From: Oidiodendron maius Zn
Lineage: Eukaryota; Ascomycota; Leotiomycetes; Myxotrichaceae
DNA length: 64,000 nucleotides
Direction of reading: 5' to 3'
Assembly (NCBI GenBank): GCA_000827325.1
Contig: KN832873.1
Span: forward strand, 1,812,245-1,876,244
The notes under the pieces: generated by a model
What the model saw: the letters and a program-made list of their open reading frames with translations, nothing else
What the model was told of the DNA's origin: nothing
The model's database searches: none
Shown: in pieces, positions 1 to 10,287 of the stretch
Numbering within the stretch: the first letter of the stretch is position 1
How the letters are laid out: each line of letters starts with the position of its first letter
Translations under genes and position numbers: made by a program

Positions 1-2
1 TA

Positions 3-431
3 ATGAGAGATGGCACCGTCCGTGAGTTCGGGCCTGATAGTAAAGGGGAGATGACCAATGCCTCATTTGACCAGTATGATTCACAGACCATCCTAGCTGT
101 GCCCCTAAGGCAGGCGTCATTTGATGGTACAGCTTTCTCCAGCCGGGCCATCTCTCACACGGCAGGCTTCGTACAAGGGTGCCAGCGGATCCATCGTTAT
201 GACGCCGATGGGGATGTGATAATGGAAGATTCGCATGATCCAGAATCGTCTCCTATCTACGACCATCAAAGACTACCCCCTGAATGTATTGAAGCGGTGG
301 CCTTCCTGTGCCACCGAGAGGGAAACCTATACCGGTCATCACATAGATCGGGCCATAGCTATGAGAGCATCGGGTCAGACTTTGTCGATGGCCTGACAGG
401 CGTAACGAGGATTGACGCGGAGATACGTTAG
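3..431 (+). CDS. unrecognised protein, probably 3' part of a gene cut by the window edge
   Basis: An open frame of 142 codons runs from an ATG at base 3 to a TAG at 429-431. I do not recognise the protein. It is polar, with a short acidic stretch (DADGDVIMEDSHDPES) in the middle, no membrane segment and no obvious domain. Because it begins at the very edge of the window, the ATG may be internal and the real gene may extend to the left. Codon use is unremarkable. It could also be a chance frame, so confidence is moderate to low. Confidence 0.35.
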   Translation: MRDGTVREFGPDSKGEMTNASFDQYDSQTILAVPLRQASFDGTAFSSRAISHTAGFVQGCQRIHRYDADGDVIMEDSHDPESSPIYDHQRLPPECIEAVAFLCHREGNLYRSSHRSGHSYESIGSDFVDGLTGVTRIDAEIR

Positions 432-1286
432 AAATATCATCTGCTCGCGGAATGGAGATACACTGTCACTGTCAGAAGTAAATAACCGATGAACCTAGAA
501 TGTTTAGGCAGCAATAAAATGAGAGCCTACGTCTCTCTACCCCTTCCCCTGTTCGGGTATTTGTTCATGCTTTCGCCTCAGTGTGACGAACTATAACCTC
601 GAATTATCCTCACCGGCACGGAACGGCCACACATAACAACCAAAGTGGCTTTCCACGGCACTTTTATGATACTGGGAATAGCTTGTTGAAGACCTTCATT
701 CGCAACCATATCTAGGTGCCTACCTATGTACAGTCTTCTACTTTGTTGATCGGCATGGCCTCCAAGACCGCTACAGGGACTAAACGAGTTGCAGGGATGG
801 TCGGTTCTGTTGCACATCGCATTTTAGGACTGTAAAGCCATTCTCTCTTTTTTGGCCCCTGTGCCTTCGGCTGCCGGTTTTGCGTTTCCCAGGGATCTTT
901 TCTTGAACCTCATAGTGGTCACAACACCAACAGCCACGCGTGACTGTCTTTGTGTGACCAGCTTGGAAGGCATCCATCTGGGGATCTCCTGGCTCGCATC
1001 CTGATTAGGTCACCGCCCCAACATGGATTCCTGGTATATACATGGCGCGGTAATATCTGAGCTACTCTATTCCCATGCCCAAAAGAGGGCCATTTCTCCG
1101 TCATCAGGCACAAATGACCGCAGTAGGTTTCATGCCTGACAACCAGCACTGCGCCACACTGTCCAACCGTTATATAATAGACAGAGGCTCAACTCCGGCC
1201 TCTTCGATCCAGGACGACCGCAATAAATATGTGTTTCTCCTGTGGGTATTGCCCAGCAGTCTCATCTCCCCAAACTAATTGCGAGC
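432..1286. other. intergenic or intron-bearing stretch, no supported gene
   Basis: No coherent coding region is visible on either strand. Several overlapping short frames lie here without recognisable protein character. Just before 1288 there is a plausible 3' splice site: CTAAT at 1275-1279 followed by CAG at 1285-1287. The next frame may therefore be a downstream exon whose first exon lies somewhere in this stretch. Confidence 0.4.
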
Positions 1287-1287
1287 A

Positions 1288-1944
1288 GCACCAGAGTATG
1301 ACGTCGAATTCGCAAACAAGGCCATCCCGAGACGGAGGACCAAATACGTAGCTGTCAGTAGGCCAGCCCAGACTCGAATCTCCGAGACGGTGGTTTGGGA
1401 GCGAAAACCCCCTGTGGAATACGTTCCGGGGCCGAGATCCTCTCTGCCTCCCTTGGTCAGGACCGTCACCCCACCCAAACCGCTGGCACTATTGCCAGCG
1501 CCGGCTCCGGAATCGTCGCTCCCAGAAGCCCTGCCAGCCGTTCCAAGTCCCCCGGCAACATCAACGCCTCCTGCAGAGCCAACACCTGCAACACGGCTAG
1601 AGCTCGTTAGCGTGGTGGAAAGCTCAGGAGACAGCCCGCGAGCAAGCCGGACGTCAGTGACTGGCAAGAAGAAACGGCACAGCAGGGATGAAGTATATAT
1701 TGAGAGGGAGAGAGAAACGGTGCGCGTGGACCCGAGGCCAAGGCCGTCTAAGGATATCGACGTGTTTCAGTACATAGAGCAGCCATCTAGGCGGGACCGC
1801 CGGGTCTCGTTGGAGAGCGGGGGGAGAAGAAGCATAACCTACGAAGCGAACCCAAGGATGTCATCTCGGACCATAGAGCGAGAGAGAGAAAGGGTTATCA
1901 TTGAGGATGGAGGAAGGAGGAGAGAGTACTACCGCAAGGTATAA
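1288..1944 (+). CDS. Arg-rich low-complexity fungal protein, last exon
   Basis: This frame of about 218 codons ends with TAA at 1942-1944. There is no ATG near its start; the open frame begins with TTG at 1279, and a branch-like CTAAT with a CAG acceptor at 1287 suggests it is a terminal exon. The first half is Pro/Ser/Ala-rich. The second half is charged, with repeated ERERE blocks (VYIERERETVRVDP, TIERERERVIIEDGG) and a basic end (RRREYYRKV). This pattern resembles Arg/Glu-rich fungal proteins of unknown function, some of which carry DUF8035-type segments, but I cannot assign a family. The 5' exons are not resolved. Confidence 0.5.
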   Translation, partial: APEYDVEFANKAIPRRRTKYVAVSRPAQTRISETVVWERKPPVEYVPGPRSSLPPLVRTVTPPKPLALLPAPAPESSLPEALPAVPSPPATSTPPAEPTPATRLELVSVVESSGDSPRASRTSVTGKKKRHSRDEVYIERERETVRVDPRPRPSKDIDVFQYIEQPSRRDRRVSLESGGRRSITYEANPRMSSRTIERERERVIIEDGGRRREYYRKV

Positions 1945-2572
1945 AATGGAAGTATGGAGGTAGGAAAGCTCTTTCAGTTTGGGTTGGTTTTTTATTTCCT
2001 GGTTCGAGGCACGTTTTTATAGCGGCGAACAATTATACGTCTCTTTTCATTACGGAGGTATGCGAATAGCTCTCCTTGCGACTGTTGGCGTTCTCATAAA
2101 CAGTGCCTTCTAGCGTTTTAAACCTTTGAACGCTGCTATCTCTTGTGCTTTCCATCGTCTCATCGCAGTTCTTAAAACTGGACAGCCATGAGACTTAAGC
2201 AAGATATGGAAGAGTCGTCGCCGGAAAAGGAATGAGAATAGACAGGCCACTACTCTGTGCATTCGAGTCCTAATCATGCGCCCTAATGACTAGACTGAGT
2301 CCATGCTCTGGAACCGCTGGCGAAGGTTCAGAAGTGTAGCCAATTTCACTTAACACTACTACCATTTTGCCAACCGTGTTTAATGGCGAATTGTTCCAGG
2401 ATTGGACGTGGCCTCATGTATTACTTCAGGGAGATATTTCATTTCGAGAAAAGACCTAGAAGGGTATTGAAATGGCACAAGGACTCGTCACTAATTCATC
2501 TATATGTCTATATTTATGATTTAATCATGAAAATCTGATATGAGTTAGTTCATGCTTTAGATAAGTCAAAGC
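1945..2572. other. intergenic, convergent 3' ends
   Basis: This stretch lies between the 3' end of the Arg-rich exon and the 3' end of PXR1. I see no coding frame or RNA gene. It is moderately AT-rich and probably holds the two 3' UTRs and terminators. Confidence 0.5.
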
Positions 2573-3715
2573 TTAATATAAGGATAAACCTACCTGGTTC
2601 AATGAAGCCACATCCATACTTGCTAATCGTTTTTGAGCAATATTTCTTGACCGCACTGCGTGTCTACCCTGCATCATTGGAGTAGAGTAGCCACTCGATG
2701 GTGCCGATGTTAAGGATGTACTCTGCTTAGTGATACTCTGGGAAGATGATTCTGATGATCCAGCCAAGTCAGATTCCCGCTTCGACTTCTCGTCAACTGT
2801 ATCAAAAGCTTCTTCCTGGTTTGATTTTAGGTTCTCCATAGCCTTTTTCGCTCTCTTTTCTTTCTTTTCCATCTTCCGTCTCCTCCTTTCCTCTTCGGCC
2901 AGATCTTGCTCTAACTTTCGATCTTTCTTGGACTTCCTTTCTGTTTCTTTGACATCTTGTGGCGCATCCACAATTGCTCTAGCCTCCTCTGCCCTGGTTT
3001 CTGGTTTCTGTTTTTCCTTTTTCGATACCTTAACCTTCACAGCAACGAGTTCCGCAGTACGTTCGACGTCCTCCAACTTTCGCTTCTTCGACTTCTTCGA
3101 CTTCTTTGGTTTTTCCATAACTGCAGTCTGTTCATCCACCTCTGACGATGAACTGGAGCTTTCTTGTACTGTGGTTAAGGGGGTTTCTGTAAGTTTTCGC
3201 AACCTCTCAGCTTCAGCGTCGATTAAAGGTTGTATCTTGTCTCCGATGAGGAAGCCTCCTTTCACAAATCTAGTACTGCCCCACTTCCTTTCCGAGTAAA
3301 TTGCCCGTTTCAGGTCCTCTCTGGACTTTTTCTCCTTTTCGATCTCGTATTCGTCCTTCCCATTTAACCTTCCCAACAAGTCCTTGAAGGCATCCAGGCC
3401 TGTACATTCGCCATGGCCAACTCCGCTGCCAATCTTTGCCCCCAAACCAAGATTGTCCTCCTTAATCATAACTCTGATATGCGAAGAGCTTCCAGCGGTG
3501 TAATGCTCGGCTTGTTTTGCATCTTTAGCTCCAAGGTAATCGCCTGGTTGCCACCCTTGGGCTGTCATCAATTTGAGGCCAAAGCTTTCTGTGTTTCCTG
3601 TCCAATTCTTATTATTGGGGTCTGTAGCCAATTTTGTCCGCCTATAAACTGTGTCAGAGGTATTAGATAAGAAGGCATTCAGTGATTCTTACTTTCGCGG
3701 CCCTGCAAGCCCCAT
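2573..3715 (-). CDS. PXR1: PXR1/PINX1 G-patch ribosome biogenesis protein
   Basis: PXR1 (PinX1 homologue) is a nucleolar G-patch protein that activates a DEAH helicase in pre-rRNA and snoRNA maturation and can inhibit telomerase. There are two exons: 3693-3715 and 2573-3641, with a 51-nt intron (GTAAG donor, CTAAT branch, TAG acceptor). The spliced protein is 363 aa and begins MGLAGPRKRTKLATDPNNK, as expected for the family; without the first exon the conserved N-terminus is lost. The G-patch covers about residues 25-80 (GWQPGDYLGAK, LGLGAKIGSG). It is followed by FKDLLGRLNG and the GxxFVKGGFLIGD block. The C-terminal half is a Lys/Glu-rich KKSKKSKKRK tail typical of nucleolar proteins. It is divergent with the next gene, 322 bp start to start. 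Confidence 0.93.
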
Positions 3716-4037
3716 CTTCGTCTGAATTTAAGGGTCCTGGCGAAGTAGAAATTCGAGCTGCTTTTTTGAAGAGAGGCGGCCGTAGGCTTTATCAAAATTT
3801 TGGTGGACCGTTATCATCTGAAACGCTAGCCTATATTCGGGTAAGTGTGGGCTAGGTCACGGGACGCAGCCTCCTTCTTCGTTCTTCTTCCGCATAATAG
3901 CATTCATAAAAGAATATAAGCCGATCTCCTTTTTCCTCTTCAAGGCTTTCTAGGTAAAAAAATTAGGTGAGATATTTATCTCAGTTCGCCTTGTCAAATT
4001 AGTATCACCGGGTGAAAAGGCCCTCTTAGTTAGGGTC

Positions 4038-4659
4038 ATGGCGCCCCGTCCGTCAGCCAAAAGGCAAAAGAGAGGACCAAGTGATCTGGATGAGAAGTCT
4101 CTACCCAGCTCGTCTGATCCGACGGCGGAAGATATGTTTAAAACTGCGCGAAATGTGCTCTCTGCTGTAAGGAGACCTCTTCTATATGTTGACATAAACT
4201 CATCTTAATCGTTCTGCACTGGTTAGAGCGAAAAGCGTCGAGCTATCAAACGAATATCTATTGAAGAGAGGCATGAGAAGAAGATGAAAGATGTAGGAAT
4301 TCTGCTTGACTCCTTGTTTGAAACGAGGAAACATCACGTGTAAGTCTCCCATCGTGTGCTTCTGCTCCCAAAGACGCATTATGCCTCTCAATCTTCCTCT
4401 CAAGCTAGGAAAAGTAGAACTTTACTTGAGACGTCGTCATGCCTGAACTTGTCTGACTCGCTTCTTAAGGACCAAGATTCAAATAGTTGAATGGGAGAAA
4501 CTTGAAACCTTGAACAAGAGACGAATGGAGCTTGAATCCCGCATACTGTCTACCATGAGGTCTATGGAACGTCACACCATGAACATATGTAACGAATTGT
4601 CGGCTATTTTTGAAGGCCGTATCGAGGAGATTAAGGGAAGCCTCTCTGCAGAAAGATGA
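4038..4659 (+). CDS. small coiled-coil protein, three exons (143 aa)
   Basis: The gene is assembled from exons 4038-4166, 4227-4339 and 4470-4659; the introns are 60 and 130 nt and all phases agree. The product is 143 aa: a basic Ser-rich N-terminus (MAPRPSAKRQKRGPSD), then long helical heptad-like segments (EKRRAIKRISIEERHEKKMK; EWEKLETLNKRRMELESRIL). It has no membrane segment or signal peptide. The short coiled-coil layout resembles small kinetochore or nuclear-complex subunits, but I cannot name a family. No single-frame ORF of useful length exists, so ORF calling would miss it. A perfect GTAAG donor directly follows the TGA stop, and a matching acceptor (ATATACAG near 4765) suggests an intron in the 3' UTR. 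Confidence 0.6.
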
Positions 4660-5017
4660 GTAAGTACCACGATCAGCATTCATCTATTTCTTATCAACTG
4701 CTCAAGCTTCATTAGAACCTGGTTCTGGCATGTACATTTGCAATTTACTAATATCGATATACAGGAAGCTAAATTAATCACTACTCGACTTTCTTTACAT
4801 TTCTCTCACACTTATACTCTTAGCCAAGACTCATTTCAAGGCGTTGGAAGGGATTTGCTGATACCCCGGACCGATTAAATTAGCTACTGTGTTATACATC
4901 AAATATACCTTTCGCACTTCCAATGCCTCCCTCAAGCTATGTGAATCATCACACGCTCTAATTTTGCTATGACCCGATCCCAAAATTCAACGCCGTCTAT
5001 GCAGTATTTTTAGAACC
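4660..5017. other. 3' UTR region with likely intron, convergent with SVP26
   Basis: The stretch starts with GTAAG immediately after a stop codon and contains a pyrimidine tract and CAG near 4765, so it probably includes a spliced 3' UTR of the coiled-coil gene. The rest is AT-rich and holds no coding frame that I can support. It ends at the SVP26 stop codon. Confidence 0.4.
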
Positions 5018-5766
5018 TCAAAATCCCCTCTCAGGCCTGAACCCGGCCATCTTTGCCAGCTCGCCAATCCACTCAAGAATCGTGTCAACAACGACTTTTA
5101 CCATTCCCTGCCGCTTAAATTTGGGAGGTGGGGGGTGGCTTGGGGTTGTCGGCTCCTCGCTTCCCATTGTCGGCAAGACATTATCACCGGCAGAGAGTGA
5201 CACGAAAAGGGCGAATGGGACCAGCCATACGCATATGCCGAAGTAGGAGGCAATCTCCGTGAAGGTTGGGACATTGGGTTTGTCATAGATGGAGTGTTGG
5301 GGCGGGATGGAGAGGTTCGAGAAATGCGTAAACCAGAAGTAATGATTTAAAAGCACGAGAACTGATCATATTTAGCACTTGACTCGAGCTGAGGAGGCTG
5401 GTAGCATACCACAGGAGGCGATGAACAGCGGATCCGTAACCCTGACAGTAGGGAAGCGGCGCATATTCCCCAGGTATATTATGTGCGACCCAACACTAAA
5501 TAGCGAGAGCAGGAATGGGAGGCCATCGAATAGCCACAGAAGGGATTGGAGACCGATGACGGAGTAGATAAGGCGAGTGAGCAAGCGCTTAGCAATGACC
5601 GTGTGCTCCTCGACAAGCTCAGACAGATAGTAGAGGCCAGAAGCTTGTAAATCTGGTTAGACGCATCTCAGATGTTCCTTTCTGACCAGGAAATACCTAT
5701 AGCAAGGGTGAGGAAGCAGAATCCTAAGGCCAGGCCTATATACCCTATGAGAGGAAGAATCCACAT
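5018..5766 (-). CDS. SVP26: SVP26/TEX261 family ER-Golgi membrane protein
   Basis: Svp26 is a multi-span membrane protein that acts as a COPII cargo adaptor for type II Golgi glycosyltransferases and recycles in the early secretory pathway. The exons are 5697-5766, 5410-5643 and 5018-5361, with introns of 53 and 48 nt, giving 215 aa. The N-terminus reads MWILPLIGYIGLALGFCFL and forms the first membrane segment. It is followed by SELVEEHTVIAKRLL, two further hydrophobic segments (SVIGLQSLLWLFDGLPFL; FGICVWLVPFALFVSL), the conserved RRFPTVRVTDPLFIAS, and LNHYFWFTHFS. The length fits the family (about 200-230 aa). It shares a 345-bp promoter with BUD23 in head-to-head orientation. Confidence 0.93.
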
Positions 5767-6111
5767 TGCGACACAATCTTATCTATTTCAATTGCATGCT
5801 GAGTATACCGACGGACTTTGGGTGCTTGGACTGCGAGTTGAGAGCTTCACAGAGTGGTTGAGCCGCGTACGTGTACTCTGAAGGATGAAGCCAAATAACG
5901 TGGTTTTGACTTCCAAGGCTCCTCAGCCTGTCGGCAAAACGTCGGGCCAGCACAAAAATGTTCCCGCCCTTCTATCAACCTCATATTCACGAAATATTCA
6001 ATGCAAGATTAACTCTGTGAGAAGTGCTTTGTGAGGATAAGCCGGATTGATCAAAGATATTTTTATGAAGTGATCTGGAACAGTCTGCTCTGGAAGAATC
6101 CCTCCGCAGCC
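5767..6111. promoter_or_regulatory. bidirectional promoter SVP26 / BUD23
   Basis: These 345 bases separate two divergent ATGs and must hold both promoters. I see no clear TATA box and no ORF worth reporting. Confidence 0.6.
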
Positions 6112-7011
6112 ATGTCTCGCCCAGAAGACATACTGTAAGGCTAACTAACCCCTCCAAGCCCTATTCCACGGACACTGACAGGCGTACGCAGACCTCCCGA
6201 TCTCCATTACAATGATACCGAGGCCAAGAAATATACAACCTCCTCCCGAATCCAGAATATTCAGGTCTCCATGACCCACCGCGCCCTAGAGCTCCTCGAC
6301 CTCCAAAATCCCTCTATGATTCTCGATGTTGGTTGCGGATCAGGGCTCTCAGGAGAAATCCTCACTTCGGTCGAACCCTCAGAAGGCGGTCCTCATATAT
6401 GGGTCGGGATGGACATCTCCGCTTCTATGCTAGACGTTGCTTTGCAACGAGATGTGGAGGGGGACTTAATGCTCGCTGATATTGGTCAAGGCGTGCCGTT
6501 TCGGGCCGGCAGTTTCGATGCAGCGATCTCGATCAGCGCCATCCAGTGGTTGTGCAATGCGGATAGCAGTGAGGTGTCCCCAGCAGGACGATTATCAAGA
6601 TTCTTTAATGGCCTCTATGCGAGTTTAAAGAGGGGTGGAAGGGCGGTCTGCCAGTTCTATCCCAAAAACGACCAGCAAAGAACGATGATTAGCGGCGCTG
6701 CCATCAAGGCTGGCTTCGGAGCTGGTATTCTAGAAGATGACCCAGGAACGAAGAATAGCAAGATCTACTTGGTATTAACCGTGGGGGGTTCTGCAGCTGA
6801 GGGGAATGGTGGTGATATTACGGGTGTAGTGAAGGGAATGGAATATGTGAATGTGTTGGACGCTCGGAGAAAACACAGAGAAAAGGGAAGGGACTTTAAA
6901 AAAGGAAGTAAAGCCTGGATTATAAGCAAGAAAGAACAGATGGAAAGAAAGGGAAAGGTGGTGAAGCATAACTCGAAGTACACTGGGAGAAAGAGACATA
7001 TTGCGTTCTAG
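6112..7011 (+). CDS. BUD23: 18S rRNA (guanine-N7) methyltransferase Bud23
   Basis: Bud23 methylates a guanine (G1575 in yeast) of 18S rRNA late in 40S maturation, working as a dimer with Trm112. The exons are 6112-6134 and 6192-7011 with a 57-nt intron (CTAACTAAC branch), giving 280 aa. The protein begins MSRPEDILPPDLHYNDTEAK. The SAM-binding motif I is ILDVGCGSGLSGE, followed by GMDISASMLDVA, the family block ISISAIQWLCNAD and the conserved GTKNSKIYLVLT. The C-terminus is basic and ends KYTGRKRHIAF, as in other Bud23 proteins. Length and order match the family, so the assignment is firm. Confidence 0.95.
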
Positions 7012-7681
7012 GATGGCGTATGATGGTATCGCATGGCGTCTGGAGCAAGGGCGGTGTTAATTAGTGTTTGCTTCATAGAAAGATATCTATACGATTCAGG
7101 AGGAATACAGAAACGATTAGATAGGTCAGAAGGAACAATACTGGGAAGAAGCTATGATCATTTCATTAAGGCTTCCCACTGTTTATAGTCATACAAGCAA
7201 CGTCAAATATCGATAAAACCAATAAGCACTTCGCGTTCAGTTGCTTAGATGCTTCCATGACACAGCGTCCTGGGGTCATACACTAAGAAAACCTGTCAAC
7301 TCCCCTCTACCTGCACCTAAAATCAAGAACCGGAAAGATGAAAAATGCTTCAATGAAGCGCAAGCGTCACTTATTCACTTATTAATCTCAGGATAGGCTC
7401 TTCGCGTATCCAAATCAGTGAAGAAATTGCTGAGAATTGGTACGCCGTTTCTACAGTACATGCGGAGCGTGATGATGTTGGGTGGTAAAGCCAGAGTGGA
7501 CAATTTGTCATACCATATACTTTCTTGTCACTAGCAACCCGAGATCTTCAAGCAATTTCGCAACTTTACAGAAATTGAACTCGCGATAAAATGAGTATTG
7601 AAGGACCTGCAAATGCGTAACAAATATAATACAAGCCCAGCCACCCTGTCTATCAGTTCTTCATAATATGTAACGCTATAT
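7012..7681. other. intergenic, convergent 3' ends of BUD23 and IDH1
   Basis: This is about 670 bases of AT-rich DNA with no recognisable coding region, RNA gene or repeat. It lies between two convergent stop codons. Confidence 0.5.
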
Positions 7682-9010
7682 CTAAACTGCTGACTCCATT
7701 TTATCCAAAATGGCTCTCGTGAATTGATGGGTCGAGCTCTCTCCTCCCATATCACGAGTTCGTACCTTTCTGTATTACGATTAGTAGGAGTAATTTAGTG
7801 AAAGAGAAAAGGGCTCACCCTTCAGCAATAACATCATAGACTGCTTTGGAGATGCGGTTTGCGTGCTCGTCGAGACCAAGGTGTCTCAGGAGCATGGAGC
7901 CGGAGAGAAGCATCGCCGTCGGGTTTGCTTGGTCCTTGCCCTTGATATCGAGCCCAACATGGCGGCATCCGGGTTCAAAAACAGCAACATCACGGCCCAT
8001 GTTGCAACCTGGGACGATTCCGGGTCCGCCTACAAGAGCAGCGCCAACATTGGACAAGATTCCTCCGTACAAGTTGGGCATGACCATAACATCAAATTGC
8101 TGTGGTCGTGAGACACATTGCATGGATGCGTTGTCAACAATCATATCGTTAGTTTCGAGTGTTGGATAGTCCTTGGCCACAGCATTGAAGGTATTCCGGA
8201 ACAGGCCATCAGCCAGCTTCATGATGTTGGCCTTATGGATACATGTGACCTTCTTGCGGTTGTTTGCCAGCGCGAAGCTGAATGCGAACTTTGCAATGCG
8301 CTCGGACTTAGCACGGGTGATGATCTTGAGGGACTCGACAACACCCGAGACAGACTGGTGCTCAAGTCCAGAGTATTCACCTTCCGTGTTTTCGCGAATA
8401 ATGCAAAGATCAACATTGTTGTGGCGAGTTTGGTAGCCGGGAATGTTCTTGATCAGAACAATAGATGCGTATATGTCGAGCTCTTGTCGGAGGGCAACGT
8501 TGAAAGACTGGTGGCCGGACCGTTCAACCGGTGTGTGAAGAATGCCCTTCAATCCGAGCTTGTTTCTCTTAAGGGAGGCAATCGACTCCCGGAACAGCTC
8601 CTCAGAGTGCTTGTCACCTGTCTCCACCCCCGACACATCGACTTGCTCCCACTCAATTGGTACATTATCGGCCTTGAAGACTGTCTTAACGGATTCCGCA
8701 ACCTCAGCTCCGATACCATCGCCTGGGATCAACGTTACGGTGTATTTCCCACCATATTTCGTGGGCTTAAAGATATCCTGTGAGAGATTTTTGTGTTAGC
8801 ATACAATTCTCGCCGCATTTCCTCCATCAACGGCCCTCCAGAGAGAGATATACAGATTGGACAGTTGCAAAGGATCGCGAGGCTGCTGGGCTAGCACGAA
8901 GAAGGCTCTGATAAGAGAAGAAGCAGGTGTCAGCGAGTCGTGGTATGCCATTGAGGAATCAGAGTGGGGTTACATACCCGCGCCGACCTGAGAGAGCTGC
9001 GCGCCAGCAT
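7682..9010 (-). CDS. IDH1: NAD-dependent isocitrate dehydrogenase subunit 1, mitochondrial
   Basis: This is the regulatory subunit of the NAD-dependent isocitrate dehydrogenase of the TCA cycle, in the mitochondrial matrix. The exons are 8978-9010, 8854-8907, 7819-8777 and 7682-7769, giving 377 aa. The first two short exons encode a basic, Ser/Ala-rich mitochondrial presequence (MLARSSLRSARSLLRASPAA, SRSFATVQS). The mature part starts DIFKPTKYGGKYTVTLIPGDG. Family hallmarks are IPGDGIG, ENTEGEYSGLEH, VTCIHKANIMK and NLYGGILSNVGAALVGGPG. The last small exon supplies VRTRDMGGESSTHQFT and the end. The Lys-Ala-Asn segment (HKANIMK) is typical of the NAD-dependent family, and the presequence plus KYGGKYTVTLIPG fits Idh1 rather than Idh2. 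Confidence 0.94.
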
Positions 9011-9181
9011 CGTCAAGAGATCTGGGGTTCAGAGGGGAGAGTAAGAAGGTGAAGATCGCATCTGAAAAACAAAAAACGTCGGCGCGGGACGGATGGAAGG
9101 AACAGCTCGGCTAGCGCGGTTCTTTTCCGCCATTCCTGTTATGGGATAGCTTATAAGGATTGGACCAACTGCGGAATTATT

Positions 9182-9421
9182 ATGTCGGCCAGATCTTCGC
9201 CAACTTCCCCCTTTGAAATGCCGAACTCGCAGAAATCCATCCTGTCCAGCCACCATACGGCCGATGATGCAGGCTCGACCTTTCGGTCGGCCCAGGCAAG
9301 ACTTGCTCAGGGCCAAGCCGATAGCTTTTGCGCTTCTTTCACGCAATTCTCGTCCCTTGCATCAGATACTGTTAGAGATGCGGGAATCCAGCTGTCTCAA
9401 CGTCATCTCCCATGTCGATGA
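9182..9421 (+). CDS. possible small Ser-rich protein, exon or remnant
   Basis: From ATG at 9182 a 79-codon frame encodes a Ser/Thr-rich polar protein (SSPTSPFEMPNSQKSILSS, DDAGSTFRSAQARLAQGQA, TQFSSLASDTVRDAGIQLSQ). The composition looks protein-like, but I recognise no family. A second frame continues coherently after the stop (to about 9551). This may mean an unrecognised intron or a decayed gene. The ATG lies 171 bases from the divergent IDH1 start, so the two could share a promoter. Confidence 0.3.
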   Translation: MSARSSPTSPFEMPNSQKSILSSHHTADDAGSTFRSAQARLAQGQADSFCASFTQFSSLASDTVRDAGIQLSQRHLPCR

Positions 9422-9551
9422 TAAGAGGGTGCCCCGCACATTCGCAACTCGTCAGTTTGCTCGTTTATCCAGCCACGATTGGAAAAAGCAGAGAAAGTCT
9501 CTGCCGACGCCATTCTCGACCCAAGTGGGTGGCTCTCAAGGCCTCGCTTAG

Positions 9552-10287
9552 ATTTCCTAATCCCGACTTGAATAGAAAAGGGGTTTGAATAGGATCGGGT
9601 ATAGTGCGCATTCACCTCTAGCCACAAAGCCTCAACTGCTGTAAGGAAGCATAAGTGATCTTCTTGATTCAACCGTGCTGCATCTCCACTTTCCCAAGCT
9701 GTCTAAACACGGCTGGCAGTGGGAAAGCCGCTCCAGACACTTGCACAAGCCGTTCTATTTGCGTGTTGGGACGTCTTGATCTGTTCCCATGGCGGATACT
9801 CGGGACCCTCTAGTTCGTGCTCCTGAATTTCTTACGCGATCTGTACTTCGCCACCCTTGATGCCGATCTGGCCAGCCCCTGGGTTGTGGGGGCTGAGAAT
9901 CTCGAGACCCAACTCCCAATCATAAAGCTGGTCGAGCCTTATCATAGCTTGTTTCCCCTCTTTCTCCGGGGCCTCGTGGCTAAAGTACTATGGAATGAAT
10001 ACATCCCTTTGTAAATGAGTGGACAAAGTTGGCCTCCTGGGCTCAATAGGTGGCCAGGGTCTTTATTGAGCGCCTTTGACACAACTAAGGCTGTTCATTC
10101 CCGTTGGCCAGTTCTATTGTGAACAGGCACTGCGCATTTTGCATAACACAGTCGCTCCCTCTCTCCCTTCCTTCCGTTTGTATCTCCTCCTCTGCTCCCC
10201 TCGAAGCATTCAACCAAAACTACATCTCACGAACCATTCACGCTCACATCAAAAGTCAAGCAACAACCATCTCCATCTCCACTCTCC
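9552..10287. other. intergenic upstream of the pheromone gene
   Basis: I see no supported gene here. The last 130 bases before 10288 are rich in C, T and CA runs (ctccctctctcccttccttcc), typical of fungal promoters and 5' leaders. Confidence 0.45.

Noticed and set aside
1075-1278. Possible first exon for the Arg-rich protein
   Set aside because: Some coding texture, but none of its GT sites joins the 1288 acceptor in the right phase without a stop.
2730-3299. Long plus-strand frame opposite PXR1
   Set aside because: It is the antisense shadow of the Lys/Glu-rich tail of PXR1; the Ser/Phe-rich translation is what AAG/GAA codons give in reverse.
8118-8783. 221-codon frame opposite IDH1
   Set aside because: IDH1 on the other strand has strong family motifs and splice sites; this frame has none.
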